The notes beneath the pieces were generated by a model. It ran no database searches. It saw only the letters and a list, made by a program, of their open reading frames with translations, and was not told where the DNA came from. From the IMG/VR virus record IMGVR_UViG_3300032217_001310, positions 1 to 21,664 of that record: DNA of 21,664 nucleotides. The stretch is one strand, 5' to 3'. The DNA is from a virus. The number at the start of each line of letters is the position of its first letter. The first letter of the stretch is position 1. The position numbers were made by a program, and so were the translations under genes. Shown one piece after another: positions 15,781 through 21,664 of the stretch.

Positions 15781-16134
15781 ATGTCGTTTATCGATGAGTT
15801 TGGTAGTAAAACAGTTGGGGAACTTAAGACTTACGCTAAAGAAAATAAGATTGATTTATTTGGCGTCTCTAAAAAATCAGAAATATTAGAGGTTATTGCT
15901 TCATTTTTTCCAGAAGTTGGAAAAACAGAAGAACAATTAGATCAAATTAAAAAAACAAAAGAACCAGTAGAACAAGTTGCTGTTTTTTCAAAAAAGAATC
16001 TTTACTGGGGTGGTGTTGGTGCTTTGGTTCCAGGGTATAACATTGTTTCAAAAGAAATGTCTGAAAAATGGATTACACATAAATCAGTAAGAATTGCTAA
16101 ACCAGAAGAAGTGGCAACCTTTTACGGTAAATAA
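15781..16134 (+). CDS. Possible head decoration protein, SAP-like N-terminus plus shared C-terminal domain
   Basis: A 117-residue protein. I chose ATG 15781 over TTG 15769 because GGGAGG at 15771-15776 lies just upstream of the ATG, although the gap of 4 bases is short. Residues 8-42 (KTVGELKTYAKENKIDLFG, then KKSEILEVI) look like a helix-extended-helix fold of the SAP/Rho-N type, which in other proteins binds nucleic acid or partner proteins. Residues 64-117 are the same domain as the C-terminus of the preceding gene, with GYNIV, KW and SVRIAKPEE conserved. The pair is a tandem duplication with exchanged N-terminal halves. The head-decoration role is inference from position. The next gene starts two bases after its stop. 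Confidence 0.6.
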   Translation: MSFIDEFGSKTVGELKTYAKENKIDLFGVSKKSEILEVIASFFPEVGKTEEQLDQIKKTKEPVEQVAVFSKKNLYWGGVGALVPGYNIVSKEMSEKWITHKSVRIAKPEEVATFYGK

Positions 16135-16136
16135 AA

Positions 16137-17102
16137 ATGATTATACTTAGACTCCCACCATTTCCACTAGAGGTAAAATATCAGATGCCAGATGCTGACA
16201 CTGATTATTTATTTACTATTGAAAATGCTCCTAGAACAATTGAGGCATCTGAGGTTATTACAACAGATGCACATGGGATGTTAACGTTTCCACTTACTGG
16301 AGATTTTATTAAATTTGATCATGATTATACCGTTTCAATTTATGAAATTAATAATGATGTTGAAGAGCATATTATTGTTCAAGATATTTTAAATATTGTA
16401 AGGCCATATGTAGATCCAAGTACTTTAGGAACTACTGCATCTGAAATTGCTGAATATGCATCATATGAACAACTTGCTAGAGCAATTGTAGATTCAATTG
16501 TTCCTGGAGGATTTTTATTTGAAAAAAATGTTCTTGAAGTAGTTGGTCAAGGAACAGACTATATGCCTTTATGGGAAACAGTTTATGCGATTGATGAAGT
16601 TTATGAAAATGGAGAATTAGTATATGATTCAAAACAATCTCCACCAGCACTTGGTGACTATAATTATTTAGTTACAAAAGATAGATCTGCAATTGTTAAA
16701 TCTCCAGTAATTGAGTCTGGTGCTTGGAATCGTTCTGAAAAAAAACCAATGAAATATCGTTTTGCTTCATCAGATTCTGTATATGCATATTCTCCAGCAG
16801 ATAATCCATATTTAGAAACTAATAATAACTCTGTTTCATTTCCAGAAGGAACAGATTATATATTTATTTATCAAGCAGGGTATAAAGTTATTCCACATGC
16901 AATCAGAGATGCAGTAACTAGATTAATTGATGATATTAAATGTGGCAAAATGGAACACTACACTCGTTATATTACAAGATTTCAAACAGATCAATTTACA
17001 GTTGAATATGATCCTACTAAATTCTTTGGTACTGGCAATATTCTTGTTGATACAGTTCTTCAAAAATATATTACAACTCTTGCTACTCCAGGGATGTTGT
17101 AA
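16137..17102 (+). CDS. Head-tail adaptor protein with N-terminal beta domain
   Basis: A 321-residue protein. ATG 16137 is only two bases from the preceding stop and has no clear ribosome site, so translation is probably coupled. Residues 1-105 look like a beta-sandwich (LPPFPLEVKYQM, then FDHDYTVSIYEI). The segment VRPYVDPSTLGTTASEIAEY (about 88-107) starts the helical part typical of connector proteins, which bind under the portal. The C-terminal region (YKVIPHAIRDAVTRLIDDI, then YDPTKFFGTGNILVDTVL) resembles the helix pair and tail of gp6/gp15-like adaptors. Position between head and tail genes agrees. Assignment to the adaptor is by layout and weak motif likeness. Its stop overlaps the next start by one base. 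Confidence 0.6.
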   Translation: MIILRLPPFPLEVKYQMPDADTDYLFTIENAPRTIEASEVITTDAHGMLTFPLTGDFIKFDHDYTVSIYEINNDVEEHIIVQDILNIVRPYVDPSTLGTTASEIAEYASYEQLARAIVDSIVPGGFLFEKNVLEVVGQGTDYMPLWETVYAIDEVYENGELVYDSKQSPPALGDYNYLVTKDRSAIVKSPVIESGAWNRSEKKPMKYRFASSDSVYAYSPADNPYLETNNNSVSFPEGTDYIFIYQAGYKVIPHAIRDAVTRLIDDIKCGKMEHYTRYITRFQTDQFTVEYDPTKFFGTGNILVDTVLQKYITTLATPGML

Positions 17103-17554
17103 TGGCGTTGGTATGCGAAGATACCGATTACATGTTTCCAATGTTATGCGATATCTATTATCCAATAATTACACAAACATCATACGGACAACCAAGTAAA
17201 GAATGGGTATATGATAGAAGTATTGCTTGTAGTTTAACACCAATGACTCGTAAAGGTATAGAGGATAACACTCCAGATGCATATATTAAAATGGAGGGCA
17301 AATTAGTTGGTAGAACAAAAAATGATCCAAGATTTTCATCACACAAAGCATCAAATGCAATTACAAATATTCTAGTTTCAAACATAAGAACATCTACATC
17401 AGAATTAGTATATAGAGAATCTGCTGGCCCAAGAGATGGAAGAGGAACAATTTTTGAAGTTGCAACAGTAGAACCTTTTGTAGGCCCAATGGGAACAATA
17501 GATTATTATAGGGTTGTTCTGCGTAGAGCAGAAAACCAAGCAGTCGGTGACTAA
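17102..17554 (+). CDS. Probable head-closure (stopper) protein
   Basis: A 150-residue protein. Its ATG overlaps the stop of the adaptor gene by one base (TAATG). It is predicted to be mainly beta, with FEVATVEPFVGPMGTIDYYRVVL near the C-terminus and TMMxR-like charged loops (PRFSSHKASNAITNI) in the middle. Short beta-barrel stoppers of SPP1 gp16 type commonly occupy this place after the adaptor and close the portal channel until the tail binds. I recognise the position more than the sequence, so the call is inferred from gene order. Four Met/Cys-rich residues near the start (MLCDIYYP) are unusual but without known meaning. Confidence 0.5.
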   Translation: MALVCEDTDYMFPMLCDIYYPIITQTSYGQPSKEWVYDRSIACSLTPMTRKGIEDNTPDAYIKMEGKLVGRTKNDPRFSSHKASNAITNILVSNIRTSTSELVYRESAGPRDGRGTIFEVATVEPFVGPMGTIDYYRVVLRRAENQAVGD

Positions 17555-18231
17555 TGAAAGTTAACCTAAATACAGTTCTTTTTGAAAAACAAATGGATAA
17601 TCTTGTTCAGTATTCACTTGGTTTTATTGACGGTGCAAATTCAGGAAAAACATTATTTTTAGATAACCTTGGAAAAGGAACAATTTTAGCACTAGGCTCA
17701 TATATAGATGTTAACGCAAAAATGAATCAGAAAGCATTACATCATGTATATGAATGGTATCAAACTGGTAGCCCACAAGCCAGACTTTTTGATTTAAATT
17801 ATACAGTTAATAATTTAGGTTTATCAATAAAATCAACATTTAGACAATCAAGAACTATGTCACAAGATTCAAAAACTCCGTTTTATAATAAAGCAAAAAT
17901 TATGGAAGATGGAATACCAGTAACTATTAAACCAAAAAGTTCTGGAGTTTTAGTATTCAAAAGTGCTGGAGAAACAGTATTTACTAAAAAAGAAATAACA
18001 ATTAAAGATCCTGGAGGAACTCAAGTTGTAGGATCATTTGAGCAAATTGTGGATGAGTTTATTAAACAATATTTTAAACAATCATTTTTAAAGGCTTCTG
18101 GAATTTATGATTATATTAGCAAGCCAAAACTATACAAAGAAAATGTTGCTGCAGGATTAAAGGCTGGAAAATCTAAGGGCGTAGAAACAGGATTTAAATG
18201 GATTGCTAATGCAAAGATTGGTGTAGAATAG
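17554..18231 (+). CDS. Neck or tail-completion protein (HK97 gp10-like position)
   Basis: A 225-residue protein. The start overlaps the preceding stop by one base (TAATG). It opens with a long amphipathic helix (TVLFEKQMDNLVQYSLGFID), contains the beta-rich core IMEDGIPVTIKPKSSGVLVF and VFTKKEITIKDPGG, and ends with a helix (FEQIVDEFIKQYFKQSFLKA) and a Lys/Gly-rich tail. This helix-beta-helix layout and its place between stopper and tail terminator fit the tail-completion family (gp10-like, minor capsid), which often carries a conserved N-terminal helix. No motif proves it. It is AT-rich like its neighbours. Confidence 0.5.
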   Translation: MKVNLNTVLFEKQMDNLVQYSLGFIDGANSGKTLFLDNLGKGTILALGSYIDVNAKMNQKALHHVYEWYQTGSPQARLFDLNYTVNNLGLSIKSTFRQSRTMSQDSKTPFYNKAKIMEDGIPVTIKPKSSGVLVFKSAGETVFTKKEITIKDPGGTQVVGSFEQIVDEFIKQYFKQSFLKASGIYDYISKPKLYKENVAAGLKAGKSKGVETGFKWIANAKIGVE

Positions 18232-18235
18232 GTAT

Positions 18236-18799
18236 ATGACTCTTAATATAAATGACTATACTGGATATCCACCACATTTTATAAATGGGTATCTTGTTGA
18301 TGAGTTAAAGAGGTTTGGTATTTTGACAGGGTTTGAACAAATGACTCCAATATTTCCTACATCACCAACCAATATAGAAGATGTATTTAGCAACTATGTT
18401 GGTGCTCCAGGAATACAAGATCCACTATTAATACAATATGAAAGATTATTGCGTTTTAGACCAAGCACAATGTATGCTCATAAAAGAGAACAATTGATGT
18501 TTTATTTATATTCTACTAATTTGACTAAGGTTTTAGATAGCCATAGAATTATCACAGAAGCCCTAGACCGTGAAGATGCTGCTGCCCAAGATGTAAATCT
18601 ATGGTCATCATCTAACAGCGTATCTGACGGTACTGGAGGATCAGTTCCCAAAAATGTATTTTTTCATAATATCAAGGTATACCAGGCTGATGAAACTAGA
18701 GACCTCATATCCCTGGCTACTGCTAGAACTGTTTATGCGAATAAGTTAATAGTCGAATATGACTACCATGTAAAGAAGACAGATTCTTTATATAGTTAA
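18236..18799 (+). CDS. Probable tail terminator protein
   Basis: A 187-residue protein starting at ATG 18236, four bases after the preceding stop, with only a weak AGG upstream. It is the last gene before the tail tube gene, where the hexameric tail terminator that caps the tube normally lies. The middle (QYERLLRFRPSTMYAHKREQLMFYLYS) and the beta-rich C-terminus (FFHNIKVYQADETRDLISLAT, then KLIVEYDYHVKK) are compatible with the alpha/beta fold of these proteins. The residues 110-140 linker (EDAAAQDVNLWSSSNSVSDG) is Ser/Gly-rich and probably loop. The call rests on synteny. Confidence 0.5.
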   Translation: MTLNINDYTGYPPHFINGYLVDELKRFGILTGFEQMTPIFPTSPTNIEDVFSNYVGAPGIQDPLLIQYERLLRFRPSTMYAHKREQLMFYLYSTNLTKVLDSHRIITEALDREDAAAQDVNLWSSSNSVSDGTGGSVPKNVFFHNIKVYQADETRDLISLATARTVYANKLIVEYDYHVKKTDSLYS

Positions 18800-18805
18800 A
18801 AATGC

Positions 18806-18814
18806 TGTTATACT
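18806..18814 (+). promoter_or_regulatory. Extended -10 promoter TGTTATACT before the tail tube gene
   Basis: TG, T, then TATACT at 18809-18814. It gives a leader of about 50 bases before ATG 18872, the longest leader among the promoters here. GAGGTG at 18861-18866 serves as the ribosome site. Confidence 0.55.
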
Positions 18815-18871
18815 TGGTTTGAGGAAACACGCCAAACAACTTCATATTTACTTTAAGGAAGAGGTGAAAAT

Positions 18872-19504
18872 ATGGCATATAGCCGTGGTACATCGACCAA
18901 TATTATCGTTGGTGCAGCAGCACTTTTTGTAGCAGACACTACACTTGATGCAGCCAGTCTAGAAGCATTTGTTGGTACAGAGTCTTTTAAAGACACACTA
19001 GCAGATTCTCCAGATTACACTAACGTTGGTTACACAATGAACGGACTTGAATTAGCATTCCAACCAAACTTCGGTGAGGTTGCTGTTGATCAAGTTCTTG
19101 ACGCTGCAAAACTTTACAAGCAAGGAATGCAGGTCACACTAAAGACAGCGTTTGCTGAAGCAACTCTAGAAAACCTATTGTTAGCAGTAGCATACAAAAA
19201 TTCAAACTTAAGCGGAACAAAGTCAACATCTAACGGACAGGTTCTTAACATGTCTGCTGGAGAAATTGGTGAATGTCCAGTAGAACGAGGAATCGTTGCT
19301 GTTGGTCCAGGAACTGGTGACTGTGCAGATTCTGCTTTTGTAGAGCGTGTATATACAGCATACCGTGCTTTGTCAATTGACAATGTAACAGTATCTGCAA
19401 AGCGTGATGCTCCGTCTATGTTCGAAGTCACATTCCGCATGCTTCCAGAAGACACTTCTGGTTCATATGGAAAAATTGTTGACCGCACATGGGCAATATC
19501 ATAA
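18872..19504 (+). CDS. Major tail (tube) protein
   Basis: A 210-residue protein with its own promoter, a ~50-base leader and GAGGTG before ATG 18872. The N-terminal TNIIVGAAALFVADT, the central YTMNGLELAFQPNFGEVAVDQ and the C-terminal ALSIDNVTVSAKRDAPSMFEVTFRMLP look like the beta-barrel with long loop of siphovirus tube proteins. Its position before the chaperone and tape measure genes is diagnostic. GC content (about 43%) is raised as in the capsid gene, fitting a protein made in many copies. A long hairpin lies 18 bases after the stop, as is common after tail tube genes. No sheath gene follows, which argues against a contractile tail. Confidence 0.83.
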   Translation: MAYSRGTSTNIIVGAAALFVADTTLDAASLEAFVGTESFKDTLADSPDYTNVGYTMNGLELAFQPNFGEVAVDQVLDAAKLYKQGMQVTLKTAFAEATLENLLLAVAYKNSNLSGTKSTSNGQVLNMSAGEIGECPVERGIVAVGPGTGDCADSAFVERVYTAYRALSIDNVTVSAKRDAPSMFEVTFRMLPEDTSGSYGKIVDRTWAIS

Positions 19505-19522
19505 TAATTTAATAATACACAA

Positions 19523-19556
19523 AACAGGGTCCACTTCTAACGAGGTGGGCCTTGTT
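19523..19556 (+). terminator. Long hairpin after the tail tube gene
   Basis: AACAGGGTCCAC (19523-19534) pairs with GTGGGCCTTGTT (19545-19556) over 12 positions, two of them G-U, and the helix can continue inward to a TAAC loop (about 16 pairs). Only a short T-poor tail (GCTTTG) follows, so it may be an intrinsic terminator of moderate strength or an mRNA 3'-end stabiliser. Confidence 0.6.
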
Positions 19557-19564
19557 GCTTTGTA

Positions 19565-19573
19565 TGCTAAAAT
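19565..19573 (+). promoter_or_regulatory. Weak extended -10 promoter TGCTAAAAT before the long chaperone
   Basis: TG, C, then TAAAAT at 19568-19573. It differs from TATAAT at one conserved base, unlike the promoter of the short chaperone at 20291-20299. Confidence 0.45.
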
Positions 19574-19593
19574 AGTTATAAACAGGGGGAATT

Positions 19594-20298
19594 TTGGCAA
19601 CTACAATATATCAAACTAAAACAGTTTATTTATTAGATAATACTGAGTTAGAAATTATTCCATTAAAAATAAAATATCTACGTGAATTTATGGAGTTTTT
19701 TCAAAACATAAAATTAGCAAAAAATGATGAAGAATCTATACAGATATTAACTGAATGTACAAGAGTTTGTATGAAGCAGTATTATCCACAACTTTCAAAA
19801 TCTATTGAAGATATAGAAGAAAATATAGACCTACCAACTATTTATAGTATTTTAGATATTGCTGCTGGAATTAAAATTAATGAAAAATCAAAAGAACCAG
19901 TTACTTCACAAGCACAAGAAAGTGGATCAACTTGGGATGAACTAGATCTAGCAAAAATAGAGTCAGAGGTTTTTTTGTTGGGCATTTGGAAAGACTATCA
20001 TGAACTAGAACTGTCTATGTCAATGCCTGAACTAATTGCTACATTAGCAAGCCAAAGAGAATTAGCATATGAAGAAAAGAAATTCCTTGCTGCAATTCAA
20101 GGTGTTGATTTAGATGAAGGAAATGGTAAGGGTCAAGATGAGTGGGAAGCGATGAAGGCTAGAGTGTTTAGTGGTGGAGCAACAAGTGATGGAAATGATG
20201 TTTTATCATTACAAGGACCAAAAGCAAAACAATTAGGGTTTGGTATCGGTATGGGACTTGATTATGAAGACAGTCGTGACCCAGGCGTTATGCTATAA
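19594..20298 (+). CDS. Tail assembly chaperone, long form (G+T fused)
   Basis: A 234-residue protein. The only usable start is TTG 19594 (ATT 19591 is the sole other option after the in-frame stop at 19579), with AGGGGGA at 19584-19590. Residues 1-96 are paralogous to the whole of the next protein: both open with MATT and share LxDxT, PLKI, LRxF, ECxxxxMxQYxPxL and DLPTxYxI. After a linker (QAQESGSTWDELDLAKIES) comes an additional domain (about 125-234) with YHELELSMSMPELIATL, compatible with the tape-measure-binding T part of lambda gpGT-type chaperones. In many siphoviruses this long form is produced only by ribosomal frameshifting; here it is a continuous frame. The rare start and weak promoter suggest lower expression than the short form. 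Confidence 0.72.
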   Translation: MATTIYQTKTVYLLDNTELEIIPLKIKYLREFMEFFQNIKLAKNDEESIQILTECTRVCMKQYYPQLSKSIEDIEENIDLPTIYSILDIAAGIKINEKSKEPVTSQAQESGSTWDELDLAKIESEVFLLGIWKDYHELELSMSMPELIATLASQRELAYEEKKFLAAIQGVDLDEGNGKGQDEWEAMKARVFSGGATSDGNDVLSLQGPKAKQLGFGIGMGLDYEDSRDPGVML

Positions 20299-20299
20299 T
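20291..20299 (+). promoter_or_regulatory. Extended -10 promoter TGCTATAAT overlapping the upstream stop codon
   Basis: TG, C, then perfect TATAAT at 20294-20299. The TAA stop of the long chaperone (20296-20298) is inside the hexamer. ATG 20326 follows after a leader of about 20 bases with AAGGAGGG at 20315-20322. Confidence 0.62.
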
Positions 20300-20325
20300 T
20301 GTTTTAACCTTAATAAGGAGGGTAA

Positions 20326-20649
20326 ATGGCAACGACAAAATATGAGGAAAATTCAGTAGAACTAATCGATGGAACAAAGATTAGCCTACGTCCTCTTAAG
20401 ATCTCTCTTCTTCGTCCTTTTTTGAAGAAGTTTGAGGGTGTCGCAGCGGTGGCGGAAGATAACGAAAAGTCTATGACACTTCTAATTGAATGTGTTCAAA
20501 TTGCAATGGAACAGTATAAGCCTGATTTGGCTACTGACATTTCTAAACTGGAAGACCTTTTAGATCTACCAACTGTATATAAGATTGTAGAAGCAGCATC
20601 TGGCGTAAAACTAACTGATGCTTCCGACATTCTTGCGATCAATGCATAA
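20326..20649 (+). CDS. Tail assembly chaperone, short form (G-like)
   Basis: A 107-residue protein. ATG 20326 has AAGGAGGG at 20315-20322, the best ribosome site in the window, and a perfect extended -10 promoter. Its full length aligns with the first ~96 residues of the preceding gene at roughly 40% identity by eye, including MATT at the start, PLKI, ECxxxxMxQYxPxL and DLPTxYxI. The C-terminal extension of the long form is absent. Short chaperones of this kind are thought to coat the tape measure protein and recruit tube subunits. No overlapping second frame long enough for a frameshift product follows; the tape measure starts 27 bases after its stop. Confidence 0.75.
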   Translation: MATTKYEENSVELIDGTKISLRPLKISLLRPFLKKFEGVAAVAEDNEKSMTLLIECVQIAMEQYKPDLATDISKLEDLLDLPTVYKIVEAASGVKLTDASDILAINA

Positions 20650-20676
20650 TTAAATAGAAGAGGTGTGTAACTAAAA

Positions 20677-21664
20677 ATGGCTGATGTTAATGCTAATATT
20701 GGCATAAGCATTGATTCTTCGTCAGCCATAGCGGAATTAAAATCGCTACAACGACAAATTTCGCAGTTCCACACCTCTATTGCCAAATCAAGTGCAGCAG
20801 CAGCAACTGCTCAAGCGTCACTTCAGAAAAACTTTTTAAATAGCGTTAACTCAATTGGTGCATTCTCTGCACAAATGGTTAATGTTAAAACTAGTTCTCA
20901 AGCATTTACAGATTCACTTGAGAAAAATAAATTTAGCATGCGTGAATATTTCCGCTATGCAACTGCATCTACAAAAACATTTGGTAAAACATTTAGAACT
21001 GAATATGACACAATCGGCAGGGTAGCAGAAGAAAGAGTAAAAAAACTTCAAACCCAATATATTAAAATGGGACAAAGTACTAATGGCATCATGCAAGCCA
21101 TGGCAATTACTCCAAAAAATCTTGACATGTCAAGCATATCAACTCAAACAGCCTTGGCTGCTCAAAAACAACAATTGTTTAATCAGTTATTAAAACAAGG
21201 ATCTACTAATCTTCTTAATTTTGGTAAAAATACTCAGTGGGCTGGCCGACAGTTGATGGTTGGTTTTAGTCTTCCACTTGCAGCCTTTGGAATGACTGCA
21301 ACTAAAGCATTTAATCAAATGGAAACTGCAGCAATTGCATTTAAAAAAGTTTATGGAGATTTAGGAACAACACAAGCAGAATCTGCACAGGCTCTGGCAG
21401 GCATCCAGGACCTTGCTAAGGGGTTTACACAATATGGCATTGCAGCATCAGCAACAGTAGATTTGGCCTCCAAAGCAGCAGCAGCAGGCTTTAAAGGGGT
21501 AGACCTACAGCAACAGACCACACAGGCAACAAGGCTATCGGTTCTTGGTCAAATAGATCAACAACAAGCACTACAAACTACAATTGCTTTGCAAAATGCT
21601 TTTGCCATATCTAGTGCAGACCTTGGAAATACAATTGACTTCCTTAACGCAGTAGAAAACCAAA
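20677..21664 (+). CDS. Tail tape measure protein, 3' end outside window
   Basis: The frame is open from ATG 20677 to the end of the window (329 codons). AGAGG at 20659-20663 is a weak, distant ribosome site. The visible part is long-helical and Ala/Gln-rich. A predicted coiled-coil region covers about residues 15-170. LMVGFSLPLAAFGMTATKAF (193-212) is a hydrophobic segment followed by QMETAAIAFKKVYGDLG, a pattern seen near the start of TP901-type tape measures. The protein spans the tube lumen and sets tail length. Position directly after the chaperones confirms the call. Total length cannot be known from this window. Confidence 0.87.
   Translation, partial: MADVNANIGISIDSSSAIAELKSLQRQISQFHTSIAKSSAAAATAQASLQKNFLNSVNSIGAFSAQMVNVKTSSQAFTDSLEKNKFSMREYFRYATASTKTFGKTFRTEYDTIGRVAEERVKKLQTQYIKMGQSTNGIMQAMAITPKNLDMSSISTQTALAAQKQQLFNQLLKQGSTNLLNFGKNTQWAGRQLMVGFSLPLAAFGMTATKAFNQMETAAIAFKKVYGDLGTTQAESAQALAGIQDLAKGFTQYGIAASATVDLASKAAAAGFKGVDLQQQTTQATRLSVLGQIDQQQALQTTIALQNAFAISSADLGNTIDFLNAVENQ

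Noticed and set aside
20308-20318. Small CCTT-AAT-AAGG hairpin overlapping the ribosome site of the short chaperone
   Set aside because: A 4-bp stem with a 3-base loop is too weak to propose control of translation.
20326-20676. Programmed frameshift at the end of the short chaperone gene
   Set aside because: Only 27 bases separate it from the tape measure gene, no overlapping long frame exists, and the long form is already encoded as a separate continuous gene.
1-21664. tRNA genes, integrase or attachment sites, insertion sequences, defence genes
   Set aside because: I looked for cloverleaf-like segments, transposase or integrase motifs and terminal inverted repeats in the gaps, and saw none; the gaps are too short for most of these.

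Overview
This window is a stretch of a tailed-phage genome. It is AT-rich (GC roughly mid-30s % by eye), every gene I accept is on the + strand, and the genes are tightly packed; the longest gap is about 195 bases, at 4810-5004. It holds most of the virion structural module: fibres, portal, protease/scaffold, capsid, neck, tail tube, tail chaperones and the start of the tape measure. No tail-sheath gene lies between the tail-tube gene and the chaperones, so a siphovirus-like particle with a non-contractile tail is most likely. The recurrent extended -10 promoters (TGnTATAAT), several genes that appear to be leaderless, and the overall gene set suggest a phage of a low-GC aquatic bacterium, perhaps an actinobacterium. 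The fibre modules look like those of marine cyanophages. The host is an inference and nothing in the window proves it.

Layout. 1-4809: three fibre or virion-surface genes (the first is cut by the window edge) built from repeated modules. 4810-5004: a terminator-like hairpin, then a promoter that abuts a second hairpin. 5005-7035: an adenosylcobalamin-dependent class II ribonucleotide reductase placed inside the structural block. 7062-10514: a very large LamG-like virion protein. 10533-12567: a small unknown gene overlapping the portal gene. 12608-13882: a prohead protease whose 3' half also appears to be a separately started scaffold gene (13367-13882). 13906-15036: the major capsid protein, followed by a small gene that repeats the capsid protein's N-terminal arm and by two tandem genes sharing a C-terminal domain. 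16137-18799: four neck or head-tail joining genes. 18872-19504: the tail tube protein. 19594-20649: two paralogous tail assembly chaperone genes. 20677 to the end: the tape measure protein, cut by the window edge.

How the genes work together. Portal, protease, scaffold and capsid protein build the procapsid. The protease would mature it. The small proteins after the capsid gene may decorate or fill the head. The adaptor, stopper and terminator proteins join head to tail. The chaperones coat the tape measure while the tube protein polymerises around it. The fibre and LamG proteins probably contact the host. The reductase would supply deoxynucleotides for phage DNA synthesis. No terminase gene is next to the portal gene.

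The most interesting points are: (i) a probable in-frame nested scaffold gene with its own strong ribosome-binding site and a matching change in base composition; (ii) two separate paralogous tail-chaperone genes, long and short, where many phages use a programmed frameshift; (iii) an 82-residue protein copying the capsid protein's N-terminal arm; and (iv) a set of about ten extended -10 promoters, three of them placed 7-9 bases from a start codon.
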